64,000 bases of DNA from an uncultured Bacteroidaceae bacterium. GTDB taxonomy: Bacteria > Bacteroidota > Bacteroidia > Bacteroidales > Bacteroidaceae. The stretch covers positions 33,037 to 97,036 of the forward strand of contig CAKRRN010000004.1 of NCBI GenBank assembly GCA_934394435.1. The letters are read 5' to 3'. This document shows, piece after piece, positions 51,730 through 60,941 of the stretch. Position 1 is the first letter of the stretch. Each line of letters starts with the position of its first letter. A program made the position numbers and the translations under genes. The notes below the pieces were generated by a model. It was not told the DNA's origin, did not search any database, and saw only the letters and a program-made list of their open reading frames with translations.

Positions 51730-53331
51730 TTACAACTGAGGACCAGCAGCAACCAAAGCCTTACCAGCCTCGTTGGTTGTATACTTGCCGAAGTTCTTGA
51801 TGAAGCGAGCAGCCAAATCCTTAGCCTTCTCATCCCACTGTGCTGCGTCAGCATATGTGTCGCGAGGATCGAGAATGTTTGGATCTACACCAGGAAGCTC
51901 TGTGGGAACCTGGAAGTTGAACATAGGAATGGTCTTGGTGGGAGCCTCGTTGATAGCGCCACTCAAGATAGCATCGATGATACCACGTGTGTCGCGGATA
52001 GAGATACGCTTGCCAGTACCGTTCCAACCAGTGTTTACCAAGTAAGCCTTAGCACCGCTCATCTTCATCTTCTTAACCAACTCCTGAGCGTACTTTGTGG
52101 GATGCAACTCCAGGAATGCCTGGCCGAAGCAAGCAGAGAAGGTGGGAGTGGGCTCTGTGATACCACGCTCTGTACCTGCCAACTTAGCGGTGAAACCAGA
52201 AAGGAAGTAGTACTGAGTCTGCTCAGGTGTCAGGATAGACACGGGAGGCAACACACCGAATGCATCAGCAGAGAGGAAGATAACCTGCTTTGCAGCGGGT
52301 GCGCTTGAACCTGGCTGGATGTTCTTGATGTGGTTGATGGGGTAGCTCACACGAGTATTCTCAGTAGTGCTCTTGTCTGCGAAGTCAATCTTACCGTCCT
52401 TGTCCACAGTAACGTTCTCGAGCAGAGCGTTGCGCTTGATAGCGTTGTAGATATCAGGCTCAGACTCCTTGTCGAGGTTGATAACCTTAGCATAGCAACC
52501 ACCTTCGAGGTTGAACACGCCTTCGTCATCCCATCCGTGCTCGTCATCACCGATCAGCTTACGCTTTGGATCTGTTGACAGAGTGGTCTTACCTGTACCA
52601 GACAAGCCGAAGAAGATAGCGGTGTTCTCACCGTTCATATCGCAGTTTGCAGAGCAGTGCATAGAAGCGATACCCTTCAGAGGCAGGTAGTAGTTCTGCA
52701 TTGAGAACATACCCTTCTTCATCTCACCACCGTACCAGGTGTTGATGATAACCTGCTCACGAGTAGTAGTATTGAATGCCACACAGGTCTCTGAGTTCAA
52801 ACCAAGCTCCTTGTAGTTCTCTACCTTTGCCTTAGAAGCGTTGTAGATAACGAAGTTAGGCTCAAAGTTCTCCAGTTCCTCTGCAGTTGGCTTAATGAAC
52901 ATGTTGGTTACGAAATGAGCCTGCCAAGCAACCTCTACGATGAAACGCACAGCCAGACGAGTTGCCTTGTTGGCACCGCAGAATGCATCTACAACGTACA
53001 GATTCTTGTTTGACAACTCCTTCTTGGCAATCTCCTTCACCTGAGCCCAAACGGCCTCGCTCATAGGATGGTTATCGTTCTTGTAAGACTCGCTTGTCCA
53101 CCACACATTGTCATGGCTCTGAGCGTCGTCAACGATGTACTTGTCCTTAGGAGAACGACCGGTGAAGATACCAGTCATCACGTTCACAGCACCGAGTTCT
53201 GTAACCTGACCTACTTCATAACCCTCAAGTCCGGGTTTTGTCTCCTCCTCAAACAACTGCTCGTAAGAGGGATTGTGAGCAATCACAGTAGAGCCTGTGA
53301 TGCCATACTTTGTCAAATCTAATGTTGCCAT
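51730..53331 (-). CDS. pckA: Phosphoenolpyruvate carboxykinase (ATP)
   Basis: PckA interconverts oxaloacetate and phosphoenolpyruvate. In Bacteroidota it usually runs in the carboxylating direction during succinate fermentation. The 533-residue ATP-type enzyme has the kinase loop GLSGTGKTTLSTDP, the preceding CSANCDMNGENTAIFFG, the substrate segment FTGRSPKDKYIVDD near 57-70 and ISIRDTRGIIDAIL near the C-terminus. Codon usage looks strongly biased, with few rare codons, fitting high expression. A TATCTTTG box lies 71 nt upstream, leaving a long leader. Confidence 0.97.
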   Translation of the reverse strand: MATLDLTKYGITGSTVIAHNPSYEQLFEEETKPGLEGYEVGQVTELGAVNVMTGIFTGRSPKDKYIVDDAQSHDNVWWTSESYKNDNHPMSEAVWAQVKEIAKKELSNKNLYVVDAFCGANKATRLAVRFIVEVAWQAHFVTNMFIKPTAEELENFEPNFVIYNASKAKVENYKELGLNSETCVAFNTTTREQVIINTWYGGEMKKGMFSMQNYYLPLKGIASMHCSANCDMNGENTAIFFGLSGTGKTTLSTDPKRKLIGDDEHGWDDEGVFNLEGGCYAKVINLDKESEPDIYNAIKRNALLENVTVDKDGKIDFADKSTTENTRVSYPINHIKNIQPGSSAPAAKQVIFLSADAFGVLPPVSILTPEQTQYYFLSGFTAKLAGTERGITEPTPTFSACFGQAFLELHPTKYAQELVKKMKMSGAKAYLVNTGWNGTGKRISIRDTRGIIDAILSGAINEAPTKTIPMFNFQVPTELPGVDPNILDPRDTYADAAQWDEKAKDLAARFIKNFGKYTTNEAGKALVAAGPQL

Positions 53332-53402
53332 TTTTCGTGTATATTTTAATGGTTTAAAGTTTCTCTTTAAGAGTCTTCTTACTCATTTGCCCTAAAGCGC
53401 GA

Positions 53403-53410
53403 CAAAGATA
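53403..53410 (-). promoter_or_regulatory. -7 box (TATCTTTG) of pckA
   Basis: TATCTTTG on the minus strand ends 71 nt before the pckA ATG. No TTTG lies at the expected -33 distance. Confidence 0.5.
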
Positions 53411-53502
53411 CATCTTTCTTTCGATGTGATAAAATTCCAAATAGGGTTTTTAGACGTAGAAAATGCCGTTTTCAACAAATTTCACATTTTTGCGATGCGG
53501 AC

Positions 53503-53533
53503 TTTGCATTTGTGCGGATTATATATAACTTTG
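53503..53533 (+). promoter_or_regulatory. Promoter of upp (TTTG-N19-TAACTTTG)
   Basis: TTTG (53503-53506) and TAACTTTG (53526-53533) are spaced by 19 nt, a full consensus Bacteroidota promoter. The box ends 36 nt before the upp ATG at 53570 and rules out starts further upstream. Confidence 0.75.
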
Positions 53534-53569
53534 CAGACAGTTTTTTACTTCAAAACAAAAACTCAAAGT

Positions 53570-54232
53570 ATGAAAATCATAGATATGGGAAGCGGATGCA
53601 GTGTGGTGAACGCATTCGTTGCTGAACTGCGCGATGTAAACGTACAGACAGACCGCATGCGTTTCAGAAGGAATCTTGAGCGTATAGGAGAGGCGCAGGC
53701 ATACGAACTGAGCCGTATGCTGAGTTATTCACAAAAGTTTGTTCAGACACCCTTGGGAACAGCCACTGTAAACACACACGACGATGACATCGTACTGGCA
53801 ACGGTATTCCGTGCAGGACTTCCTCTGCATCAAGGATTCCTAAACGTATTCGACCAGGCAGAAAATGCTTTTGTCAGTGCTTACCGATACTACAAAGACA
53901 AGGAATGTCGCAAGGTAGACGTGCACATAGAATACATCGCTTCGCCTGACCTCACAGGCAAGACACTCATGCTGGTGGACCCCATGTTGGCAACAGGCGA
54001 AAGCATGGAACTGGCTCTGAAGGCATTTGAGACAAAAGGCACTCCATCGCGAATATTCATCGCTTGTGCTATTGCCAGCCAACAGGGCGTTGAACACATC
54101 GAACGTCTGTATGGAGACAGAGACGATGTGGTGCTCATCTGCGCTGCCATTGATAAAGAACTGAACGAGCACTCATATATCGTACCTGGACTGGGCGATG
54201 CGGGCGACTTAGCCTTTGGAGGTAAAATCTAA
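53570..54232 (+). CDS. upp: Uracil phosphoribosyltransferase
   Basis: Upp makes UMP from uracil and PRPP (pyrimidine salvage). From ATG 53570 the protein has 220 residues. It has the N-terminal TDRMRFRRNLERIGEAQAYEL region, the first 20 of which are family-typical, and the PRPP-binding loop MLVDPMLATGESM. The C-terminal uracil-site segment is IVPGLGDAGDLAFGG. The frame is open 144 bp upstream but that part overlaps the promoter. The family is of the Bacteroidota/eukaryote-like length. It is convergent with the DUF3108 gene across a repeat array. Confidence 0.94.
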   Translation: MKIIDMGSGCSVVNAFVAELRDVNVQTDRMRFRRNLERIGEAQAYELSRMLSYSQKFVQTPLGTATVNTHDDDIVLATVFRAGLPLHQGFLNVFDQAENAFVSAYRYYKDKECRKVDVHIEYIASPDLTGKTLMLVDPMLATGESMELALKAFETKGTPSRIFIACAIASQQGVEHIERLYGDRDDVVLICAAIDKELNEHSYIVPGLGDAGDLAFGGKI

Positions 54233-54318
54233 CTCCAGCCACATTCTGGCAGAAATCCATAGGAAGATATCAAGCTATGGACAGCATCGCTGCTCTCTGC
54301 CACAAACTAACGCAAAAA

Positions 54319-54400
54319 AGTATCCTAAGATACTTGGCCAAGTATCCTAAGATAGATGGTCAAGTATCTTAGGATAGTTTACAAAGTATCTTAGGATACC
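54319..54400. repeat. 22-bp tandem palindromic repeat array, copy 2
   Basis: Three 22-bp units start at 54319, 54341 and 54363, with a partial fourth to 54400. The first junction contains the perfect 18-bp palindrome GATACTTGGCCAAGTATC. After the array comes TATTTTTTC, so it could also terminate upp. It shares unit length and core with the array at 7457-7537. Confidence 0.85.
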
Positions 54401-54442
54401 TATTTTTTCTCTCTACTTACTATCTTACCAGACAACACTTTT

Positions 54443-55294
54443 TTATTTGTTGCCCACAATAGACTCACATGGGTTTCTCAGTCCTGTGGCTTTACTCAGA
54501 TAGGCTTTTGCCACACCAAACTTCAGGAACATATCCAAACGCACAGGCATGTGATTGGCATCATCGGTAATATAGAAGGTGATAATCTCTTTTTCCTTCT
54601 TCCCCTTATATTCTACGAAAGAGAAAATCAGACAACGATAAGTGACATCCGTGTTTCGCATACGGAAATTCTTTTTCCCTCGATAAACAAGCGTGATGTT
54701 CTCCACCCGGCGTCCGTCTGCCATGGGATAGACAAGCTTATCGCCCTTCTTTAGGTGTGTACCATCCTGCGAACGCGCACACAGCATGATGCTCATCATG
54801 TCATATATGCACTTGCTGCTGCTGTAAGTGGTGTTTGAGGTTTCACCCTTACGACTCAGATACTCTTGTCTGAGAGATACCGTTCCGTCTTTGGCATAAG
54901 AGTATCTCACCTGATCCACATAGTATTTTCCGCCTTCGTTGGCAGCCTTCTTGTAATACAACGGTTGCATACTGGTGGAAAGTATGCAGTGAAGGGTGTC
55001 ACGCATCTGGAAGTAATGGTCAAGCTTCTTATTCGTACGTGTTATCAGATCACTACTGTATGCCTCTTGACCAGCATAGTGAACATTCTGAGTGGACAAT
55101 CGTGCCGTTCCGGCCTTCATCCATACAAATTTCCAGTTGAAATAGAGCGTATAATCAAGCACTTCTCCACCCTGGAAAGCTGTATTTTCCGCCATACACT
55201 GAGCACTTACCTTAATAGGAAAACAAATAGCACAAACAAGGGTTAGCGTACATACAAGACTATGTACAAACTCTGATTCACTGATTCTTCTCAT
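54443..55294 (-). CDS. DUF3108 domain protein, exported
   Basis: From ATG 55294 (in-frame alternative at 55309) the protein has about 283 residues, with a signal peptide (SLVCTLTLVCAICFPIKVSA). The mature start FQGGEVLDYTLYFNWKFVWMKAG, whose first 20 residues are decisive, and the end MPVRLDMFLKFGVAKAYLSK match the DUF3108 family, predicted beta-rich periplasmic proteins of unknown function. It is the last gene of the acpP-fabF-rnc-GH3 row, 81 bp after the Ig-like lipoprotein gene. Confidence 0.85.
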   Translation of the reverse strand: MRRISESEFVHSLVCTLTLVCAICFPIKVSAQCMAENTAFQGGEVLDYTLYFNWKFVWMKAGTARLSTQNVHYAGQEAYSSDLITRTNKKLDHYFQMRDTLHCILSTSMQPLYYKKAANEGGKYYVDQVRYSYAKDGTVSLRQEYLSRKGETSNTTYSSSKCIYDMMSIMLCARSQDGTHLKKGDKLVYPMADGRRVENITLVYRGKKNFRMRNTDVTYRCLIFSFVEYKGKKEKEIITFYITDDANHMPVRLDMFLKFGVAKAYLSKATGLRNPCESIVGNK

Positions 55295-55374
55295 AGCGTT
55301 CTCCTCCATTTAGAATAAAAATAAACAGACAGCGAATGACAAGGTCCGCACATTCGAACCTGTCAAGACAAAGT

Positions 55375-57339
55375 CTAATGTCTAAGAGGTGACGATTTGC
55401 GCCCAGACTGTTTCTCGCGTTCTCGCTCCTCATTCCGATTTCTGACCTTCTTCTGTTTGTCTGGTTTTTGCTTAGTGACAGCCATAGGCTTCTGACGATC
55501 AAGTCTCACGGCACGGATATCCCAGTCCTGTCGCAGATCCCACTGAGCTTTCAAAGGCAAAGGTTTCCCAAAGTAGAAGACCTCCTCTGGCTGTCGTCCC
55601 AAAGTATAGTCTCCCGTATCCCAATGTCCATTCCCATTGGCATCTACATAGCATCGCATGTAATATTCTCCAGGCTTCATGTAGAAGAAATCTGCATTGC
55701 CGTCTGAATCTGTCCTCTGCTGGGCTACGACCTTGTCTGATTTGTTGAGCATTTGCACCACAACCCCTGTGTCTGGTGCTACAATATGAATAAAGATGGA
55801 GCCATATTCATCCAACGAGCGTACTCGTAATTCTTGTTTCACAGGCTTGGACTCGCTACCCAAAACACCCACCACAGCCGCGGTATCCATCATAATACGA
55901 TACTTTCTGCCAGGTTCCCATTCGGCATAGAGAACATAAGAGTTCTCCTTTCGCTCCTCTGGCAAAAAGAGGAATGGAGTCGGTATCCAGTTTGTGTCAC
56001 GCTGGATATAGAAGTGGACTTTGGTGCTATCTACACTCAGTATCGGTTCCTTGGCAACAAATCGCACATTCTGATTCGGATCCAAGCTACCAGAGGGTTT
56101 GAAACCTGCCTCAAGCCATGTTCGCTCATAGGGGTTTTCCTCATAGGGTAAGGGAGTTTTGGACTTCTTCTGCCTACGCTCCCAATCCTTGTTCCACCCA
56201 TCAATAAGCTTTTGCTTCTCCGCTGCCAGCTTGGCATACGTAACCTTGGGAGCCAAATCAAGGGTATCCGTACGTGGCACTAATACTCCCAAGGTATCCG
56301 TCTCCAGATATGTAAGCGATACAGACAACGTATCTTGATGCCGAACGAGAGCAGTATCCGTAACCCAATAAGTGATGGTGTCATGATGAAGCGAGCCGTC
56401 AACGACAAGACATGACTCGTCGAAATTCAGCCCCTTCAGTATGGGCAGGCTATCAGCAGGAGCTGTGAAATAGAAGGTAAAGCTGTAAGGATCTGGATGG
56501 AGCGTCTTGAGCAGATGCTGCTCCTGTCCCTCCTCAAGAAAAGCACGTAGCACAACATCATCTGGGGTGTAATGGGTATAAGGCACCACACGAATAGAAT
56601 CGTACCAAACACTGTCACGCCATATAGTATCCATCTTGACATCTGGATAATGACCTGTGCTCCGAACTATTGTGTCAAAGGCTATGCGTTCGTTTTTCTG
56701 ACTGAAGATAAAGTCACCATCTTTATCCTCGAGAGCAAAGACTCGATATTTACCATCCTTCACCCCCTTAATAACGAAACGTCCCTCGGCATTAGTACGA
56801 GAAACACGCAAGAAGGGCTTATGATAGAACAGGGTGTCTGCCCACGTAGTGTCTGCAGGATAAAGCCCTACCATGATACCCTTAATGGGTTCAAGGTCTT
56901 CCGCATTGAGCACACGACCTGCCACCTCCATCGTATCAATGGTCTCACCTGTGCTGAAAGAAAAGGTATATTGACCCATGGGATTGCCTTCGTTGTTATC
57001 CTGAATGGCATCGCTAAAGTCTATGGTGTAAGTGGTATTGGCAAGCAGAGAGTCGTAGAGATCTATCTTTACCTTCTTACCATCAGCCCGCACATTAGCA
57101 GGTTCTATTTGGGGAGGAGACACAATAACCTTTTCATTGGCCTTCTCCAACTTTATATATTCATCAAAGAGAATCTGTACCTTCTTCTTGCTCACATTGA
57201 CAGCACCGTTTAATGGAGAACTACCGAGCACACGTGGAGGAGTCTCGTCATAGCGACCACCATCCGGACTACCTATGCTGGCACACGCTGCCATCATCAG
57301 CAATGCCAACAGACAGAGAAAAAGGCACTTCCTGTTCAT
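55375..57339 (-). CDS. Ig-like domain lipoprotein (Big_5/SbsA-type)
   Basis: The 654-residue protein has a lipobox MAAC (Cys19). Residues about 33-135 form an SbsA-type Ig-like domain: TPPRVLGSSPLNGAVNVSKK, the LLANTTYTIDFSDAIQDNNEG strand pair and YTFSFSTG. A second beta domain with carboxypeptidase-regulatory-like features (AGRVLNAEDLEPIKGIMVGL, then FVIKGVKDGKYRVFALEDKDGD) lies at 137-215. The tail ends in a highly basic Lys/Arg-rich stretch after residue 615. It is a surface or periplasmic lipoprotein of unknown role. Its ATG overlaps the GH3 stop by one base. Confidence 0.85.
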   Translation of the reverse strand: MNRKCLFLCLLALLMMAACASIGSPDGGRYDETPPRVLGSSPLNGAVNVSKKKVQILFDEYIKLEKANEKVIVSPPQIEPANVRADGKKVKIDLYDSLLANTTYTIDFSDAIQDNNEGNPMGQYTFSFSTGETIDTMEVAGRVLNAEDLEPIKGIMVGLYPADTTWADTLFYHKPFLRVSRTNAEGRFVIKGVKDGKYRVFALEDKDGDFIFSQKNERIAFDTIVRSTGHYPDVKMDTIWRDSVWYDSIRVVPYTHYTPDDVVLRAFLEEGQEQHLLKTLHPDPYSFTFYFTAPADSLPILKGLNFDESCLVVDGSLHHDTITYWVTDTALVRHQDTLSVSLTYLETDTLGVLVPRTDTLDLAPKVTYAKLAAEKQKLIDGWNKDWERRQKKSKTPLPYEENPYERTWLEAGFKPSGSLDPNQNVRFVAKEPILSVDSTKVHFYIQRDTNWIPTPFLFLPEERKENSYVLYAEWEPGRKYRIMMDTAAVVGVLGSESKPVKQELRVRSLDEYGSIFIHIVAPDTGVVVQMLNKSDKVVAQQRTDSDGNADFFYMKPGEYYMRCYVDANGNGHWDTGDYTLGRQPEEVFYFGKPLPLKAQWDLRQDWDIRAVRLDRQKPMAVTKQKPDKQKKVRNRNEEREREKQSGRKSSPLRH

Positions 57340-58847
57340 CAGACATTCATCTTTAATATTTCTTCAATCGTATCACGCTGGTTACTCAGGCGAGGCACCT
57401 TATGCTGCCCACCCAGTTTACCTTTGGACTTGAGCCAATCATTGAACAAGCCCTTTCGCGCCTTGACAATCTGCAAGGGCTGCAAGGTGATATTCTTATA
57501 GCGTTTGGCTTCATAGTCTGAATTGATCTGCTGCAATGCCTCGTCAAGTTTTTGGGCAAACTCAGAAAGGTCTGCTGGCTCTACACTGAACTCTATCAGC
57601 CATTGATGACAGCATTTGCCCGCAGCATCCATATACACAGGAGCCGCCGTATAATCAAGCACTTGTGCGCCTGTAGCCTTACAAGCCACAGCCAGACCGT
57701 TCTCTGCATTATCAACAATCAATTCTTCACCAAAAGCATTGATAAAGAAACGCGTACGACCCGTAATAACAAATTTATGAGGATAGAGACTGGTAAAGCG
57801 CACCGTATCACCTATCACATAACGCCATAGACCACTACTGGTAGTGATAACCATAGCATAGTTCACACCCGTTTCAACCTTCCATATAGGCAACACGTCG
57901 GCATCCTCATTGCCAAATTGACTCATGGGGATAAACTCATAGAACACCCCATAATCAAGCATTAGAAGCATACTTGGATCAGAAGGGTCATTCTGTATTC
58001 CGAAAAAGCCTTCTGAAGCATTGTAGGTCTCCACATAGTTCATATCCGACTTAGTGATTAGCCGCTTGTATTGTTCCCTATAGGGCGTGAAGGCTACCCC
58101 ACCATGGAAAAACACTTCAAGATTAGGCCATACTTCCTCCAGATGACTGGCTCCTGCCTCTTCCATGACACGGAGGAGCACAGAAAGCATCCAAGAGGGA
58201 ACTCCACTCAGATTGGTCACATTGGCATGCAGGGCCTCGCGCGCAATTCGTTCGCGCTTTATCTCAAAATCAGAAAGCAAGGCTGTCTGCTTGCGAGGAA
58301 CACGAATGAGATTGACCAAAGGATTGATATTTTCTATAAGAATCGCACTAAGATCTCCAACCAAGCTATGGGGCAGATTGTAGTTTGGCGCATGGCTTCC
58401 ACCCAATATCAATGCCTTGCCATCGAACAGTCTGCTCTGAGGATGATGATGCAGATAGAATACCACCGCGTCACGCCCACCTGCATAGTGGGTATCATGC
58501 AAGCCTTCCCGACTCACGGGGATAAACTTACTCTTATCGCTGGTAGTACCACTTGACTTGGCATAAAACTTCACCCGACCTGGCCACAGAATGTCACTTT
58601 CTCCATGACGCATACGATCGATAAATCCTTTCAATTCCTCGTAGGTATTCAGAGGGGTCCTACGGCAGAAATCGTCGTAGGACATACCTTCAAAATAACC
58701 ATGTGAAACAGCCCACTCCGTATTCATAGCTTTCTTGAGAAGCCTGTTAAGGGTCGTCGTTTGCACGGAACGTGGCAGAACGTACGACTGACTAACAGCC
58801 TTCCAACGTGGGTTGAAGAATGGACGTATGATACTTGTCAGACTCAT
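57339..58847 (-). CDS. GH3 auxin-responsive promoter family protein (acyl-adenylate amide synthetase fold)
   Basis: The 502-residue protein belongs to the ANL-like GH3 superfamily, best known in plants for joining amino acids to auxin or jasmonate. Motif I is SSGTTSDKSKFIPVS near 113-127 and motif II is YNASEGFFG. Motif III is IGDTVRF with ITGRTRFFINAFGEELI. All ATP-binding elements are intact, so it should form an acyl-adenylate. The bacterial substrate is unknown. It sits 2 bp after rnc in the fatty-acid synthesis unit, so an acyl substrate from lipid metabolism is a fair inference. It overlaps the next gene by 1 bp. Confidence 0.9.
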   Translation of the reverse strand: MSLTSIIRPFFNPRWKAVSQSYVLPRSVQTTTLNRLLKKAMNTEWAVSHGYFEGMSYDDFCRRTPLNTYEELKGFIDRMRHGESDILWPGRVKFYAKSSGTTSDKSKFIPVSREGLHDTHYAGGRDAVVFYLHHHPQSRLFDGKALILGGSHAPNYNLPHSLVGDLSAILIENINPLVNLIRVPRKQTALLSDFEIKRERIAREALHANVTNLSGVPSWMLSVLLRVMEEAGASHLEEVWPNLEVFFHGGVAFTPYREQYKRLITKSDMNYVETYNASEGFFGIQNDPSDPSMLLMLDYGVFYEFIPMSQFGNEDADVLPIWKVETGVNYAMVITTSSGLWRYVIGDTVRFTSLYPHKFVITGRTRFFINAFGEELIVDNAENGLAVACKATGAQVLDYTAAPVYMDAAGKCCHQWLIEFSVEPADLSEFAQKLDEALQQINSDYEAKRYKNITLQPLQIVKARKGLFNDWLKSKGKLGGQHKVPRLSNQRDTIEEILKMNV

Positions 58848-58849
58848 TG

Positions 58850-59629
58850 CTATATATTTTCCTTTTTCTTTTGCATCAGTGTCGCATGGAGCTTCTTGTC
58901 CTTACGAATATGATTCAGCGCACTTCTACTGGCCACCTGATGACTTTCTTTCTTAGAGAAACCTGTACCCCTGCCACATTCGATACCATTTATCTTCACA
59001 CAGGTACGAAACACAGGCGAGCCAGCCTCGTCGCGCCCTTCTGACAAGAGTTCAAAATTTACGGTCAACTTATGCTTCTGCGACCATTCGAGAAGTTTGC
59101 TTTTAAAATTGACCTCCTTGTATGCAACTTCATCAATATCGAGAAGATGCTGAAGGATACGTTTCTCCACGAAACGCTTGCAGCACTCGTATCCTCTATC
59201 CAGATAAACAGCACCAACAAGAGCCTCGAAAGCATTGCCTGCAATATAACTGTTGTGGGAAAGATTGCGCCCCTGACTTTGGATATGCCTGTCAAGACCA
59301 ATCTGAACAGCCAGATTCCCCAACGTCTCACGCTTCACCACCTTGCTACGAGCATTGGTCAAAAATCCCTCTCTTTTTCCAGGAAAATGCCGGTAGACAA
59401 TATCACCGACAACAGCATCCAGGATGGCGTCTCCCAAGAACTCCAACCGCTCGTTGTTCAGCATACTCGACCCAGACACATTCTGTGTCATGGATTTGTG
59501 CATCAATGCTTGATAATAGTATTTTATATGTCTGGGATAAAAACCCAGCATAGAATAAAAAGAGCGATAAGCCTCCCTATCCTTTCGGAAAGGGAGCCTT
59601 ATCGCATCTAATAGGTCTCCTATATACAC
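58850..59629 (-). CDS. rnc: Ribonuclease III
   Basis: RNase III cuts double-stranded RNA, including the 30S rRNA precursor. The 259-residue protein has the signature NERLEFLGDAILDAVV near 58-73, the second catalytic acidic site in NAFEALVGAVYLD, and a C-terminal dsRNA-binding domain (about 180-250, with SRSALNHI). The N-terminus of about 25 residues before the core is slightly long. It lies 13 bp after fabF and 2 bp before the GH3 gene, so acpP-fabF-rnc order is kept. Confidence 0.96.
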   Translation of the reverse strand: MYIGDLLDAIRLPFRKDREAYRSFYSMLGFYPRHIKYYYQALMHKSMTQNVSGSSMLNNERLEFLGDAILDAVVGDIVYRHFPGKREGFLTNARSKVVKRETLGNLAVQIGLDRHIQSQGRNLSHNSYIAGNAFEALVGAVYLDRGYECCKRFVEKRILQHLLDIDEVAYKEVNFKSKLLEWSQKHKLTVNFELLSEGRDEAGSPVFRTCVKINGIECGRGTGFSKKESHQVASRSALNHIRKDKKLHATLMQKKKENI

Positions 59630-59642
59630 TTACACAAGTATA

Positions 59643-60908
59643 TTATTCAGAATATTTCTTGAAGATGGCACAAGCGTTATGGCCACCAAAACCAAAGGTG
59701 TTGCTGAGTGCCGCACGTACGACACGCTTCTGAGCCTTATTGAATGTGAAATTCAGCTTATAATCAATCTCTGGATCCTCATCACCTGCTTCGTGATTGA
59801 TGGTGGGGGGCACGATGTCATTCTTAACTGACAACACACTCACCATAGCCTCCAAAGCACCAGCAGCGCCAAGCAGATGTCCTGTCATTGACTTCGTACT
59901 GCTGATATTAAGCTCATAAGCATGCTCACCAAACACAGCCTGAATAGCTTTCACCTCAGATATATCACCAACGGGAGTAGACGTGCCGTGCACATTGATA
60001 TAATCAATATCCTCTGGCTTCATCTCTGCGTCTTCCAACGCATTCTCCATTACCAACTTGGCTCCAAGACCCTCTGGATGTGAAGCGGTGATATGATAAG
60101 CGTCCGCACTCATACCAGCACCTGCCATCTCTGCATAGATTTTAGCACCACGAGCCTTTGCATGCTCCAATTCCTCAAGAATCAAGCAAGCAGCACCCTC
60201 ACCCATGATGAATCCATCACGGCTTGCGCTGAATGGACGGCTTGCATGCTCGGGGTCATCATTACGAGTACTCAACGCATGCATAGCATTGAAACCGCCT
60301 ACACCACAAGGGATAATGGCTGCTTCAGAACCGCCACTCACAATCACATTAGCCTTACCCAGACGAATCAGATTGAAAGCGTCTGCCAAAGCATTAGTGG
60401 AAGAGGCACATGCACTGGATGTAATGAAGTTAGGACCATGGAAACCATACTTTATGCTTATCTGACCTGCGCAGATATCGGCAATCATCTTTGGCACGAA
60501 GAATGGACTGAACTTAGGTCCGAGTGTATCCTTATGCAAAGCATAGTTAGATACCTCATCCTCGAAAGTCTTCATTCCACCAATGCCAACACCGAACACC
60601 ACGCCTACACGATTCTTATCAATAGAATCCAAGTCAATCGCACTGTCTGTCATAGCCATAGTGGCAGCAGCCATTGCATAATGACAATAAGGATCCATCT
60701 TACGAGCTTCCTTGCGGTCGATATACTCTTCTGCCTTGAAATTCTTCAATTCACAGGCAAACTGAGTCTTAAAGTTGGTGGCATCAAAATGAGTGATAGG
60801 CGCAGCACCACTTACCCCATCAAGCAAATTCTTCCAAGTTTCCTCTGCAGAATTACCCAACGGACTAACGGCACCAATGCCTGTCACAACAACTCTCTTT
60901 AACTCCAT
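59643..60908 (-). CDS. fabF: Beta-ketoacyl-ACP synthase II (FabF)
   Basis: FabF elongates acyl-ACP during fatty acid synthesis. The 421-residue protein has the nucleophile Cys in ITSSACASSTNAL near 167, the His in NVHGTSTPVGD and the His in GHLLGAAGALEA. The N-terminal VVVTGIGAVSPLGNSAEETW is typical. Length is normal. It lies 33 bp after acpP. Confidence 0.97.
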   Translation of the reverse strand: MELKRVVVTGIGAVSPLGNSAEETWKNLLDGVSGAAPITHFDATNFKTQFACELKNFKAEEYIDRKEARKMDPYCHYAMAAATMAMTDSAIDLDSIDKNRVGVVFGVGIGGMKTFEDEVSNYALHKDTLGPKFSPFFVPKMIADICAGQISIKYGFHGPNFITSSACASSTNALADAFNLIRLGKANVIVSGGSEAAIIPCGVGGFNAMHALSTRNDDPEHASRPFSASRDGFIMGEGAACLILEELEHAKARGAKIYAEMAGAGMSADAYHITASHPEGLGAKLVMENALEDAEMKPEDIDYINVHGTSTPVGDISEVKAIQAVFGEHAYELNISSTKSMTGHLLGAAGALEAMVSVLSVKNDIVPPTINHEAGDEDPEIDYKLNFTFNKAQKRVVRAALSNTFGFGGHNACAIFKKYSE

Positions 60909-60941
60909 GTATCAGGAATAAAGTGATTTTATGATACAGGA

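Noticed and set aside
53426..53569. Upstream extension of upp
   Set aside because: It overlaps a full consensus promoter (53503-53533), and Upp homology starts at 53570.
60093..60902. 269-codon open frame antisense to fabF
   Set aside because: It is a codon-bias shadow of a complete FabF gene and has no family features.
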